This document shows positions 16,446-25,736 of a stretch of 64,000 nt of DNA, piece by piece. A program made the position numbers and the translations under genes. Within the stretch, counting starts at the first letter, position 1. Every line of letters starts with the position of its first letter. The stretch is taken from the NCBI RefSeq assembly GCF_003751265.1, contig NZ_RJKN01000002.1, positions 186,001 to 250,000 on the forward strand, written 5' to 3'. Source of the stretch: Pseudokineococcus lusitanus (GTDB lineage: Bacteria > Actinomycetota > Actinomycetes > Actinomycetales > Quadrisphaeraceae). The notes below the pieces were generated by a model that saw nothing but the letters and a program-made list of their open reading frames with translations, did no database searches and had not been told where the DNA came from.

Positions 16446-19289
16446 TCACGGCAGCGGCCGGGTCGCGATCTCGAGCAGCTCCAGCACGTGCTGGTACGGA
16501 CGCCCGGTCGCCCGCGTCATCCCCAGCTCGCAGGTGCGGTTCGCCGAGACGTGCGCGTCGTACGCGCGCCCGACGACCTCGGCCGCCTCCCGCGCGGTCG
16601 CGCTGGCGGTGAGCTCCGGGTGCAGCAGCCCGCGGTCCCCGGCGTAGGCGCAGCAGCCCCAGGCGTCCGGGACGACGACCTCGTCGGCCACGGCGCGGGC
16701 CAGGGCGACCATGGCGCCGGTGGTGCCGAGCGCCGTCGTCGAGCAGGTGGGGTGCACGACCACCGAGCCCAGCCGGCGGGTGACGACGAGGCGGTCGAGC
16801 AGGTGGTCGGCCACGAACTGCGTGGCGTCCACGACCGTGAGGGCCGGCTCCGCGCCGGCGGCCGTCCCCGTGAGGCCCTCGGTGCAGGAGGCGGCGTCGC
16901 AGACCACGGGCAGGACGCCGCCGCGGGTGGCCCGCTGCAGCGCGGGCAGCACGCGGGACGCCATCGCGGCGTGCCCCGTCGCGAGCCCCTTGGACTTCCA
17001 CGGGGTGCCGCAGCAGAGGGAGCCGAGGCCCTCGGGCGTCACCAGGGCCACGCCCGCGCGCTCGGCGAGGGCGACGAGCGCCGCGGTCGCCCCGGGCGCC
17101 CCGGCCTCGTCGGGGCCGAACATCGTGCCGATGCAGGCGGCGAAGAGCACCGCCGCGGGCTCGGTGGCGGGCGTCAGCGTCGGTCGGCGCCGTCCTCCCC
17201 CGGGCAGCTCCGCCGCGTAGGAGGGCACGCGGTCGGCGCCGAGCACCGCGCGGGCCGCCGTCGTCGTCGCCCGCACGATGGGCGCGGGCAGCACCTTGGC
17301 CGCGGACAGGGCCGCGCCGCCGGCGCGGGAGGCCGCGCCCCAGTGCCGTGCCGCCACGGCCCAGCCCGCGTCGAGCGCCGCGGGCGCCGCCTCCGCGCGC
17401 AGGCGGCGGACGAGGTCCCCGGTGTTGATGTCCACCGGGCAGGCCTGCGCGCACAGCCCGTCGACCGCGCAGGTCTGCAGGCCGGCGTACTCGTAGTCGC
17501 GCTCCAGCGACGCCGCCAGCCCCTCGTCGCCGGCGGCCCGGGCCGCGGCGGCGTCGCGGCGCAGCACGATCCGCTGCCGCGGGGTGAGGGTGAGGTCCTT
17601 GCTGGGGCAGGCGGGCTCGCAGTACCCGCACTCCACGCAGCGGTCGACCTCCGCCTCGACCGGGGGCACCGACTTGAGGTGGTGCAGCCACGCGTCGGCG
17701 TCGGGCTCGATGACGACGCCCGGGTTGAGCAGCCCGCCCGGGTCGAGCAGGCGCTTGACCTCGACCATGAGCGCGTAGAGGACGTCGCCGTACTGGAGGC
17801 GGACGAACGGCGCCATGATCCGGCCGGTGCCGTGCTCCGCCTTGAGCGAGCCGCCCGCGGCGAGGACGAGGTCCACGAGGTCGGCGGTGAAGCGCTGGTA
17901 GCGGGCCAGGCTGGCCGGGTCGTCGAAGCGCTCGTTGACGAGGAAGTGCAGGTTGCCGTCCTTGGCGTGGCCGAAGATCACCGACCCCTCGTAGCCGTGC
18001 TCGTCGAGCAGGCGGGTCAGGCGCTCGCAGGTGGGCAGCAGGGCGTCGACGGGGACGACGACGTCCTCCAGCAGCGCGGTCGTCCCGGACGGTCGCGCCC
18101 CGGCGACCGCGGTGTAGAGCCCCTTGCGGACGTGCCACAGCGCGGCGCGGCCGGCGGGGTCGCTCGTCAGCACCGCGCCGACGGTGAGGGGCAGCGACGC
18201 GAGCAGCGGGGCCGCCGCCTCCCGCGCGGCGGCCAGCCCGTCGGCGGTGGCGGCCTGGAGCTCGACGAGCAGCGCCGCGTGGCCGTCGACGTCGACCGCC
18301 GCGATCTCGGGCGGGACGTCCGACAGGCCCTGGGCGACGACGAGGGCGGCGGCGTCGAGCAGCTCGGCGGTGGCCACCCCCTGCGCCACGAGGGCGGGGA
18401 GGGCCCCCGTGGCGGCGGCGAGGCTCGGGAAGACGAGCAGCCCCGTCGCGACGTGCGGGTGCACGGGCACGGTGTCGAAGGTCGCCTCGGCGACGAAGGC
18501 GAGCGTGCCCTCGCTGCCCACGAGCAGGTGGGCGAGGACCTCGACCGCGCTCGTGTGGTCGAGGAACGCGTTGATGCCGTAGCCCATGGTGTTCTTCATC
18601 GAGAACTGCCGACGCACCTCCGCCACGGCGGCCGGGTCGGCGAGCAGCCGCTCCCGCAGCGCCAGCAGGCCGGCGTGGACGTCGGGACGGTCGGCGCGCA
18701 GCCGCTCGTCGGCGTCGGGGGCGCCCGTGTCGACGACGGTGCCGTCGGCCAGCACCGCGACGAGGGACCGCAGCGTCCGGTAGGTGTTCTCGGTGGTCCC
18801 GCAGGCCATCCCGCTGGAGTTGTTGGCGACGACACCGCCGACGGTGCAGGCGACCTCGCTGGCCGGGTCCGGCCCGAGCCGGCGACCGTGCCGCGCGAGC
18901 CGGGCGTTGACGTCGCGCACGGTGGCCCCCGGCTGGGCGGTGACGACGAGGCCGCCGGGGCCGACGTCGACGCGCCGGAAGCCCGCACGCGTGTCGAGCA
19001 GCAGGCCGTCGGACTGGGCCTGCCCGGACAGGCTCGTGCCGCCCGAGCGGAAGGTGACGGGCAGCCCGCGGGCGCTCGCCCCCGCCAGCGCCGCGGCCAC
19101 GCCCGCCGCGTCGCGCGCGGTGGCCACCACCTGCGGCAGGAGGAGGTAGTGCGACGCGTCGTGCGCCCGGGCGTGCCGGTCGAGGTCGCGGCGGCTGGCG
19201 GTGACGCCGTCGGCCCACACCTCCGCCCGGTCCCGCGGCAGGGCCTCGAGGGGGGTCGTCGGGGCGCTGGGGGCGTCGGTGCCGGTCAC
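16446..19289 (-). CDS. FAD-linked oxidase / Fe-S protein fusion (D-lactate or 2-hydroxyacid dehydrogenase-like)
   Basis: 947 residues joining a GlcD-type flavoprotein and a GlcF-type Fe-S protein. FAD-binding_4 covers ~40-215 (FRSGGTSLSGQAQSD; VVANNSSGMACGTTENT), the C-terminal oxidase cap ~260-530 (GSVIFGHAKDGNLHFLVN; LKAEHGTGRIMAPFV). Two ferredoxin-like clusters follow: CVECGYCEPAC near 550 and CAVDGLCAQACP near 606, then CCG-type cysteine pairs near 759 and 879. Proteins of this build oxidise D-lactate, D-2-hydroxyglutarate or related 2-hydroxyacids and pass electrons to the respiratory chain. GTG start overlaps the DUF4432 stop as GTGA, so it is the third gene of the kinase-isomerase operon; a 2-hydroxyacid from that pathway is the likely substrate. 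Confidence 0.85.
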   Translation of the reverse strand: MTGTDAPSAPTTPLEALPRDRAEVWADGVTASRRDLDRHARAHDASHYLLLPQVVATARDAAGVAAALAGASARGLPVTFRSGGTSLSGQAQSDGLLLDTRAGFRRVDVGPGGLVVTAQPGATVRDVNARLARHGRRLGPDPASEVACTVGGVVANNSSGMACGTTENTYRTLRSLVAVLADGTVVDTGAPDADERLRADRPDVHAGLLALRERLLADPAAVAEVRRQFSMKNTMGYGINAFLDHTSAVEVLAHLLVGSEGTLAFVAEATFDTVPVHPHVATGLLVFPSLAAATGALPALVAQGVATAELLDAAALVVAQGLSDVPPEIAAVDVDGHAALLVELQAATADGLAAAREAAAPLLASLPLTVGAVLTSDPAGRAALWHVRKGLYTAVAGARPSGTTALLEDVVVPVDALLPTCERLTRLLDEHGYEGSVIFGHAKDGNLHFLVNERFDDPASLARYQRFTADLVDLVLAAGGSLKAEHGTGRIMAPFVRLQYGDVLYALMVEVKRLLDPGGLLNPGVVIEPDADAWLHHLKSVPPVEAEVDRCVECGYCEPACPSKDLTLTPRQRIVLRRDAAAARAAGDEGLAASLERDYEYAGLQTCAVDGLCAQACPVDINTGDLVRRLRAEAAPAALDAGWAVAARHWGAASRAGGAALSAAKVLPAPIVRATTTAARAVLGADRVPSYAAELPGGGRRRPTLTPATEPAAVLFAACIGTMFGPDEAGAPGATAALVALAERAGVALVTPEGLGSLCCGTPWKSKGLATGHAAMASRVLPALQRATRGGVLPVVCDAASCTEGLTGTAAGAEPALTVVDATQFVADHLLDRLVVTRRLGSVVVHPTCSTTALGTTGAMVALARAVADEVVVPDAWGCCAYAGDRGLLHPELTASATAREAAEVVGRAYDAHVSANRTCELGMTRATGRPYQHVLELLEIATRPLP

Positions 19290-20341
19290 GCGTCACCTCG
19301 GGGGGCGGGAGGCAGCAGGGGCAGGGAGAGGACGGTCACGGCGACGGTGTGCTCGCGCCGCCCACCAGGGTCCAGGACGGGGGCGCCGGCGTGCGCACCG
19401 GCCCCCGGCCCGTCGCGGTCCGGGCCGAAGAGCGGCGCGGTGGCCGGCTCGAGCGCCAGCGCCCAGCGGCCGCGCGTCGGCAGGACCCACTGGTGGAGGC
19501 GGGGCAGCGTCGCGGCGCTCCAGCCGACGCGCACGCGGAAGCCGTCCGGGCTGGTGACGACGGCGCTCGCCGTCCCCGCCGCGGCCCGCACGCCGCGGTG
19601 CTCGGCGACGGCCTCGACCAGCTCGTCGCAGGGCTCGGGGAGGACGCCGACGTCGGGCACCTGCGGGCACGGCTCCCGCAGGACCACCTCGTCCGCCGCG
19701 ACCTCGACCGTGGTGCCGGGCACGACGAGCGGGGCGCCGAGGTTGACGTGGTAGAGCACGGCGACCGGGCAGGGCACGGACCCGGTGTTGACCACCGTGT
19801 CGTGCACGACGACGCGCGGGCGGCCGTCGTCGTCGAGGTCGACGGTGACGCGCCGCTCGGTGCGCAGCGACGGGCCGAAGAGGCCCGCGCGCTCCACGTC
19901 GGCCTCCAGCACCGCCCGCGCGGCGCCGCGCGACGGCTGGACGCGCACCCGCCGGGCGGGGGTGTGGTGGTGGTCGCCGTGCAGCCCGTGCCCCGCCCGC
20001 GGCGGGCCGGTGCTCAGCGGCCCGCAGGTGGTGAGGAGCCCGCCGAGGAAGCGGTCCGCCCAGGCGGTGCCGCTCGGGACGTCGAGGGAGCGCGCGTCGG
20101 AGGAGGCGGAGCGCCACGACAGCGGCAGCCCGCCCACCCACGCGTCCCCGAGGTCGAAGCCGCGGGCCGGCAGGACGTCGAGCGCGAGGGCTCCCCCGAC
20201 GCGCGCGTGCAGCACGCGGGGGTGGCCCTCGCCCGGCACGCCGTGGTGCTCGACCACCTCGGCCACCGGGTCGTCGCTCGCCAGGAGGCCGCGCGCGCGC
20301 AGGCCCGCGAGGCCTCCCGGCACCGGGGCCGGGGTCGTCAC
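19286..20341 (-). CDS. DUF4432 family protein (aldose 1-epimerase-like fold)
   Basis: 351 residues. The segments DVLPARGFDLGDAWVGG, WADRFLGGLLTTCGPLS and GLHGDHHHTPARRV match the DUF4432 family, related to galactose-mutarotase folds. A His/Asp/Glu-containing centre (HGDHHHTPA; VLYHVNLGAPL) could act on a sugar ring, but no reaction is established that I can name. GTG start overlaps the stop of the kinase-isomerase fusion as GTGA, and its own stop overlaps the FAD/Fe-S gene in the same way, so the three proteins are made together. A mutarotase or epimerase role on the sugar entering this pathway is the reasonable inference. Confidence 0.75.
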   Translation of the reverse strand: MTTPAPVPGGLAGLRARGLLASDDPVAEVVEHHGVPGEGHPRVLHARVGGALALDVLPARGFDLGDAWVGGLPLSWRSASSDARSLDVPSGTAWADRFLGGLLTTCGPLSTGPPRAGHGLHGDHHHTPARRVRVQPSRGAARAVLEADVERAGLFGPSLRTERRVTVDLDDDGRPRVVVHDTVVNTGSVPCPVAVLYHVNLGAPLVVPGTTVEVAADEVVLREPCPQVPDVGVLPEPCDELVEAVAEHRGVRAAAGTASAVVTSPDGFRVRVGWSAATLPRLHQWVLPTRGRWALALEPATAPLFGPDRDGPGAGAHAGAPVLDPGGRREHTVAVTVLSLPLLPPAPRGDA

Positions 20342-22446
20342 GGCCGCGGCGGGCGGGCGACGAGCACCCGGCCGCGGCCCGTGAGGGCGACGCGGCCGGC
20401 CGCGGCGGCGACCAGCGCCGTCGCCCCGCGCGCGAGCGTGGTCGACCCGCCCGCCCCGGTGGCCCGCACGGCACCCTCGACGCCGAGGAGCACGGCGAGA
20501 CCCGCGTCGAGCGCCACGGCGTCGGCCCCGGCGCCTCCCACGGGGGTGTCCACCACCACCTCCTCGAGGCGGAAGAAGGGCTCGGTGCCGGGCGCCAGAC
20601 CCCGGAGGGCGCCGCCGGACGGCGCGCCGCGGTCCGTGGCGCGCACCACGAGCCGTGCCACGTCGTCGGGGGTCAGCGCCCGGCGGTCCACCGCCGCCAG
20701 CGCCGTGCCGAAGCCCAGCCCCAGGTGGCCGTCGGCCGCGCCGTCGAGCGCGAAGTCGCGCCACTCCAGGAGGATCGACAGGTCCTCGGGCTGCTGGACC
20801 TCCAGGAGCAGCACCCCCTCGCCGACCGCGTGCAGGGTGCCGGCCGGCACCGAGACGGAGTCGCCGGCGGCCACGGGGACGGCGTGCAGCAGGTCCAGCA
20901 GCGCCTCGCAGTCCTGCTCCGCGACGAGGGAGTCCAGCTCGTCGGCCGTCACGTCGCGGCGCAGGCCCACGTGCACCACCCCCGGCTCGAGGACGTGCCA
21001 CGCCTCCGCCTTGCCGTGGGCTGCCCCGAGGTGGTGCGCGGCGAAGGCGTCGTCGGGGTGGGCGTGCACGGGCAGCCGCTGCCCGGCGTCGAGCAGCTTG
21101 ACGAGCAGCATCGGGTCGGCGCCCCACCGGTCGACGTGCTCCTGCCCGAGCCAGGCGACGGGGTCCGCGGCGAGCGCGTCGCGCAGGAGCCGGCCGTCCG
21201 GCAGCGTCGTCAGCCCGGTGGCCGGCTCCCCGCGCACCGTCGTGGCCGAGGCCACCCAGTCCTCGGGGGTGCGGGGGGCCGCGACGCCGTCGCCGCGCAG
21301 GTCGGCGATGCGCTGCCCGCCGCGGTAGAAGCGGTCGGCCGGCTGGTTGGCCGGCAGGAGCAGGGGCGAGTCCGGGGCACCCTGCGGCGCAGGCTGTCCC
21401 GCGAGGAGCCCGGCGAGCGACGGGTCGAGCTCCACGACCCGCGCCGGCGTCGGGCGCGTCCCCGCGACGACCGCCGCGGCGCACGCGGAGGCCAGGCGGA
21501 CGGCCTGCTCGGGCGTCGCCCCCCGGGCGAGCGCGTGCAGCAGCCCGGCGGTGGAGGCGTCCCCGGCGCCGTTGGTCGTGGTCGCCTGCGGCACCGGCAG
21601 GGCCGGCAGCCGCACCCGCCGGTCCGCCCACGTCCCGGCGAGCGGGGCCAGCGCCCGGCCGCCGGCCCGGAGCCGGTCGGCCCCGGCCGTGCGCAGCAGG
21701 GCCCCGCGCTCGCCGTCGGAGAGCAGGACGACGGCGGCGCCCCAGCCCAGGAGCCGGTCCGCCAGCTCCTCGGCCAGCGCGGCGGCGTCCGCGGCGGTGG
21801 CGGGCGTCGGCAGCCCCAGCGCGCTCGTGAGGTCGTCGAGGCTCGGCGACAGCACGTCCGTCTCGGCGGTCGTCCGTGCCAGCAGCGCGTGCCAGTCGAG
21901 CCGGCCGACGTCGGTGCCGGGGTCGACGACGACGAGGTCGACCGAGGTCGTCGTCCCCTGCGCCCGGGCCGCGGCCAGCAGCGCCGCGAGCGGGGCACCG
22001 CCGTCGACGAGCAGCGCCGGCAGGAGCGCCGGGTAGCCCACGTGGAGGAGGTCGACCGGCCCCGCGGGGCCGGTGAGGTCGAGGCCGCTGCCGTCGAAGG
22101 CGGCGTTGGCCCCGGTGTGGTGCCAGAAGACCCGGTCGACGCCGGGCGGCTGCACGACGACGGAGTAGGAGGTGGCGGCGTCGAGCACCTGCAGCCGCGG
22201 GGTGACGAGCGGCCCCCGCAGGCCGGCCTGGACGAGGCGCCCCAGCTCGTCGTCGCCGACGCCGGCGTGCACGGTCACGGGGTGCCCCAGGTCGACGAGG
22301 GCGCCGGCCGTGTTGGCGACGCACCCGCCCAGGGAGAAGGCCAGCGGGCCGACCTCGACGAGGGCTCCCGGGTCGAGGCGGGGGGTCCCGCCGAGGGCCG
22401 GCGTGAGGTCCGCGCAGACGTGGCCGGCGAGGGCGGTGGTGAGCAC
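20338..22446 (-). CDS. fusion of PfkB-family carbohydrate kinase and class I phosphomannose isomerase-like domain
   Basis: 702 residues from the GTG at 22446, chosen for a GGGGAGG Shine-Dalgarno 8 nt upstream; upstream in-frame ATGs at 22479 and 22515 lie in or beside the operator. Residues ~1-340 are a ribokinase/PfkB kinase: HVCADLTPALGG at the start, LGGCVANTAGALVDLGHPV, and the anion-hole and base motif TTTNGAGDASTAGLL with the catalytic Asp. Residues ~350-702 match type I mannose-6-phosphate isomerase: GADPMLLVKLLDAGQRLPVHAHPDD, the metal-binding Gln/His-x-His, a Glu in KAEAWHV, VPAGTLHAVGEGVLLLEVQQPED. Such a fusion implies direct transfer of a phosphorylated sugar from kinase to isomerase. 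It heads a leftward operon controlled by an ACAACGTTGT operator. Substrate unknown. Confidence 0.85.
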   Translation of the reverse strand: MLTTALAGHVCADLTPALGGTPRLDPGALVEVGPLAFSLGGCVANTAGALVDLGHPVTVHAGVGDDELGRLVQAGLRGPLVTPRLQVLDAATSYSVVVQPPGVDRVFWHHTGANAAFDGSGLDLTGPAGPVDLLHVGYPALLPALLVDGGAPLAALLAAARAQGTTTSVDLVVVDPGTDVGRLDWHALLARTTAETDVLSPSLDDLTSALGLPTPATAADAAALAEELADRLLGWGAAVVLLSDGERGALLRTAGADRLRAGGRALAPLAGTWADRRVRLPALPVPQATTTNGAGDASTAGLLHALARGATPEQAVRLASACAAAVVAGTRPTPARVVELDPSLAGLLAGQPAPQGAPDSPLLLPANQPADRFYRGGQRIADLRGDGVAAPRTPEDWVASATTVRGEPATGLTTLPDGRLLRDALAADPVAWLGQEHVDRWGADPMLLVKLLDAGQRLPVHAHPDDAFAAHHLGAAHGKAEAWHVLEPGVVHVGLRRDVTADELDSLVAEQDCEALLDLLHAVPVAAGDSVSVPAGTLHAVGEGVLLLEVQQPEDLSILLEWRDFALDGAADGHLGLGFGTALAAVDRRALTPDDVARLVVRATDRGAPSGGALRGLAPGTEPFFRLEEVVVDTPVGGAGADAVALDAGLAVLLGVEGAVRATGAGGSTTLARGATALVAAAAGRVALTGRGRVLVARPPRP

Positions 22447-22478
22447 GGTGGCGACCTCCCCTGCCAGAGCGGCAGGCA

Positions 22479-22508
22479 TAGACAACGTTGTCCCGACGTG
22501 CGTACTGT
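22479..22508 (+). promoter_or_regulatory. promoter and LacI-type operator, divergent sugar operons
   Basis: The perfect palindrome GACAACGTTGTC lies at 22481-22492. On the plus strand TAGACA (22479-22484) and TACTGT (22503-22508), 18 nt apart, look like -35 and -10 boxes for the aldolase operon, so the operator covers the -35. The leftward kinase-isomerase gene starts 35-45 nt to the left, so one site can silence both directions. The same core recurs at 31302-31311. Confidence 0.65.
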
Positions 22509-22586
22509 CGCACACGCAGCGCTGCGGTGACCAGCCCCGGCGCGATGGGACCCCGAGGGCCGACGACGGCCAGCAAGGCAGGAGCG

Positions 22587-23441
22587 ATGACGCTGTTCCG
22601 GCTCAACCGCCTCTTCAACCCGCGCTCGGGGAGGGCCCTCGACGTCGCCGTCGACCACGGCTTCTTCGGCGAGCGCTCCTTCCTCACCGGCATCGAGGAC
22701 ATGCGCTCGGTGGTCGCCACGCTCGTCGAGGCGAACCCCGACGCGGTCCAGCTGACGCTCGGCCAGGCCCGCCACCTGCAGTCCGTGCCGGGCCGCGCGA
22801 AGCCCGCGCTCGTGCTGCGGACCGACGTCGCCAACGTCTACGGCAACCCCCTGGACCCGCACGTCTTCAGCCACCACGTCCCGCACGCGATCGAGGAGGC
22901 CGTCCGCCTCGACGCCGTCGCGGTCTGCGTCAACCTCATGCAGCTGCCCGGGCGCCCCGAGATCCGCGAGGCGTGCATCCGCTCCATCACCGCGCTGCGG
23001 GCCGAGGCCACGCGCTACGGCATGCCGCTCATGGTCGAGCCGCTCGTCATGGCGGACAACGCCACCTCCGGCGGGTACATGGTCGACGGCGACGTCGACA
23101 AGATCATGACGCTGGTGCGCCAGGCCGTGGAGCTCGGCGCCGACCTCGTCAAGGCCGACCCGTGCGACGACGTCGAGGAGTACCACCGGGTCGTCGAGGT
23201 GGCCGGCGACGTGCCGGTGCTCGTCCGCGGCGGCGGCCGGGTGCCCGACGGCGAGCTGCTCGAGCGGACCGCCGCCGTGCTGCGCGCCGGCGCCTCCGGG
23301 ATCGTCTACGGCCGCAACGTCGTCCAGCACCCCGACCCGGCCGGCATCACCGCCGCCCTCATGTCCGTGCTCCACGACGGCGTCGCCCCCGCCGACGCCC
23401 TCGCCACCCTGCAGGCGCGCACGGCGGGGGGCGACCGATGA
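22587..23441 (+). CDS. LsrF/FbaB-like class I aldolase
   Basis: 284 residues. The start FRLNRLFNPRSGRALDVAVD resembles LsrF (sequence family of DeoC/archaeal-type class I FBP aldolases), as do the HGFF segment, VLRTDVANVYG and VLVRGGGRVPDGELLERT. Lys189 in GADLVKADPCDD is at the position of the Schiff-base lysine. It would cleave or thiolyse a phosphorylated keto-sugar. The ATG at 22587 is preceded by AGGAGC. It is the first gene of a rightward operon and overlaps the oxidoreductase gene as ATGA. The resemblance to LsrF is at family level only; no other AI-2-specific gene is present. Confidence 0.8.
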   Translation: MTLFRLNRLFNPRSGRALDVAVDHGFFGERSFLTGIEDMRSVVATLVEANPDAVQLTLGQARHLQSVPGRAKPALVLRTDVANVYGNPLDPHVFSHHVPHAIEEAVRLDAVAVCVNLMQLPGRPEIREACIRSITALRAEATRYGMPLMVEPLVMADNATSGGYMVDGDVDKIMTLVRQAVELGADLVKADPCDDVEEYHRVVEVAGDVPVLVRGGGRVPDGELLERTAAVLRAGASGIVYGRNVVQHPDPAGITAALMSVLHDGVAPADALATLQARTAGGDR

Positions 23442-24631
23442 GCACCACCGCCGAGCAGGCCCCCGGGCAGGCCGGGCGGCAGGAGCCGCAGCAGGTCGGC
23501 GTCGCCATCGTCGGCGGCGGGCTCATGGGCCGGGAGATCGCCGCGGCGCTCGCGCGCTGGCCCGCGCTCGTCGACCACCCGGTCCGTCCGCGGCTCGTCG
23601 GCGTCGCCGACGTCAACCCGGCGGCGCTGGAGTGGTTCTCGGAGATCGGCACCGTCGAGATCCTCACGGCCGACTACCGCGAGCTGCTCGCCGACGACCG
23701 CGTCGACGTCGTCTACGTGGCCGTGCGCCACGACCTGCACGAGCAGATCTACGTCGACGTCGTCGAGGCCGGGAAGTCGCTGCTGGCCGAGAAGCCGTTC
23801 GGCATCGACGGCGACGCCGCCCGCGCCGTCCTCGCCGCCGTGGAGGCCCACCCGGAGAGCTTCGTGCGGTGCTCCTCGGAGATGCCGTACTTCCCCGGGG
23901 CGCAGATGGCGGTGCGCTACATCGAGTCCGGCGCGCTGGGCGAGGTCGTCAGCGCCCGGTGCTCCTTCCTCCACGCGAGCGACCTCGACCGCGCGAAGCC
24001 GTCGAGCTGGAAGCGGGTCGCGAAGTTCTGCGGCGAGGCCGGCGTCCTCAACGACCTCGGCATGCACACGTGGCACGTGCCGCTGCGGCTCGGCTGGCGC
24101 CCCGAGCGGGTCTACGGGGTGCTGCAGGACGTCGTCACCGAGCGCCCGGGCCCCGACGGCACCCCCGTGCCCTGCGACACCTGGGACAACGCCACCATCC
24201 ACAGCTGGGTCGCCCAGCCGGGCGCCAAGGCCTTCCCGCTGACGACCGAGACCCGGCGCATCGACCCGGGGCAGAAGAACACGTGGGAGCTCGAGGCGAT
24301 CGGGATGGACGGCAGCGTCCGGTTCTCCACGAAGAACCCCAAGCTCGTCGAGGTCTTCGGCCTCCTCGACGTCCCGGGCACGGGCCGCGAGCAGGTGTGG
24401 CACCACCTGGACGCCGGCAGCCAGGCGAGCTGGCCGACGGTCACCGGGCCCAACTTCGAGAGCGGCTTCTCCGACGCCATCCTCCAGATGTGGGCCGTGT
24501 TCCTCGCCGAGCGCGCCGGCGCGCTCGGGGACCGCTTCGGGGCGGTGCGCCCGGAGGAGGCGGCCCTGACGCACGAGATCTTCCGCGCCGCCGTCGCGTC
24601 GCACGAGGAGCAGCGGGCGGTCGCCCTCTGA
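23438..24631 (+). CDS. Gfo/Idh/MocA family oxidoreductase
   Basis: 397 residues. N-terminal Rossmann domain with GGGLMGREIAAAL at ~26-38 and the family signature AEKPFG, with catalytic-type Glu118-Lys119, then the alpha/beta dimerisation/substrate domain with LNDLGMHTWHVPLRLGW. Members oxidise or reduce hydroxyls of cyclic polyols and sugars with NAD(P). Translation is coupled to the aldolase gene (ATGA). In this cluster it could interconvert a hydroxyl and keto group on the sugar before cleavage. Length is at the upper normal range because of a Gln-rich N-terminal extension. Confidence 0.88.
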   Translation: MSTTAEQAPGQAGRQEPQQVGVAIVGGGLMGREIAAALARWPALVDHPVRPRLVGVADVNPAALEWFSEIGTVEILTADYRELLADDRVDVVYVAVRHDLHEQIYVDVVEAGKSLLAEKPFGIDGDAARAVLAAVEAHPESFVRCSSEMPYFPGAQMAVRYIESGALGEVVSARCSFLHASDLDRAKPSSWKRVAKFCGEAGVLNDLGMHTWHVPLRLGWRPERVYGVLQDVVTERPGPDGTPVPCDTWDNATIHSWVAQPGAKAFPLTTETRRIDPGQKNTWELEAIGMDGSVRFSTKNPKLVEVFGLLDVPGTGREQVWHHLDAGSQASWPTVTGPNFESGFSDAILQMWAVFLAERAGALGDRFGAVRPEEAALTHEIFRAAVASHEEQRAVAL

Positions 24632-24643
24632 GGACCCGCCCGG

Positions 24644-24657
24644 GACCACCGATGTCA
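24644..24657. promoter_or_regulatory. weak copy of the TGACACCGRTGTCA operator
   Basis: The half ACCGATGTCA is intact and 11 of 14 positions fit the dyad seen at 26810, 31137 and 31178. It lies 40 nt before the first LacI-family gene, so it may mediate auto- or cross-regulation. Confidence 0.4.
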
Positions 24658-24695
24658 CCCGCGGGGGGCGCGCGCCGTCCGGGAAGGGGTATGCA

Positions 24696-25727
24696 GTGAC
24701 CGTGCTCCCCCGCCCGGCCGCCCGCGCGCGCCCCACGATGAACGACGTCGCCCGCGAGGCCGACGTCGCGCTGAAGACGGTCTCGCGGTACGTCAACGGC
24801 GAGCAGAACATCAACGCGGCGATGGCCGAGCGCATCGCCGACGCCATCGCGCGGCTCGGCTACCGCCGCAACCTGTCCGCGGCGAGCCTGCGCCCCGGGC
24901 GGTCCAGCCGGACCGTCGGCCTCGTCATCAGCGACCTGGCCAACCCGCACTGGGCGGCGCTGGCACGGGGGGCGGAGCGCGCCGCGACCGACCGCGGCTA
25001 CCTCCTCGTCACCGGCAGCTCGGAGGAGGACGGCGCCCGCCACGACGCCCTCGTGGACCGGATGCTCGACCAGCGCCTCGACGGCCTCGTCGTCGTGCCG
25101 CCCCGCGAGCCGGGGCGGCCGTGGAGCGCCCTGGTGCCCCCCGTGCCCCCGGTCGTCTTCGTCGACCGGCCGCTCGACACCCCCGGGGCCCACGCCATCC
25201 TCGCCGACGACCGCGACGGCGCCCGCGCCGCCGTCGCGTCCCTCGTGCGGGCGGGGGCCCGGCGCGTGGCCCTCGTCGGGGACTCCTGGCTCATCCCCGC
25301 GATGGCCGCCCGGCGGGAGGGGTACCGCGACGCCCTGGCCGACGCGGGCCTGCCCGACGACCCCGCCCTCCAGCACGACGGCGCCCACTCCCTCACGCAG
25401 GCGCAAGAGCTCGTGGCCGGCCTCCTCGGCACGCCCGCGGGCGGCGCCCCGCCCGTCGACGCCGTCTTCGCCGCGAACAACCGCGCCTCGCTCGGCGCGC
25501 TCCACGCCTTCCGCGACGCCGGCCGCCGCCTGCCCCTCGTCGGCTTCGACGACTTCGAGGCCGCCACCCTGCTGGACCCGCCGGTCTCGGTGGTCGCCCA
25601 GGACGTCGGCGGCATGGGCGCCGCGGCCGTCCACCTGCTGCTGGACCTCCTGGGCGGCACCGCCGACGTCCCCTCCCGCGTCGTGGTGCCGACGACCCTG
25701 CACCTGCGGGGCTCGGAGCGGCCCTGA
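24696..25727 (+). CDS. LacI family transcriptional regulator (first of two)
   Basis: 343 residues. The LacI helix-turn-helix is at ~14-40 (NDVAREADVALKTVSRYVNG) with the hinge helix RRNLSAASLR, then a periplasmic-binding-protein-like sensor domain (VGLVISDLANPHWAALARG; VGFDDFEAATLLDPPVS). The GTG at 24696 follows AAGGGG; an ATG 14 codons later, right before the HTH, is possible. It comes 64 nt after the oxidoreductase gene and ends 9 nt before the convergent ROK-kinase stop. It probably senses a sugar of this pathway; which of the two operator types it binds cannot be told. Confidence 0.9.
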   Translation: MTVLPRPAARARPTMNDVAREADVALKTVSRYVNGEQNINAAMAERIADAIARLGYRRNLSAASLRPGRSSRTVGLVISDLANPHWAALARGAERAATDRGYLLVTGSSEEDGARHDALVDRMLDQRLDGLVVVPPREPGRPWSALVPPVPPVVFVDRPLDTPGAHAILADDRDGARAAVASLVRAGARRVALVGDSWLIPAMAARREGYRDALADAGLPDDPALQHDGAHSLTQAQELVAGLLGTPAGGAPPVDAVFAANNRASLGALHAFRDAGRRLPLVGFDDFEAATLLDPPVSVVAQDVGGMGAAAVHLLLDLLGGTADVPSRVVVPTTLHLRGSERP

Positions 25728-25736
25728 GCGCCGGCG

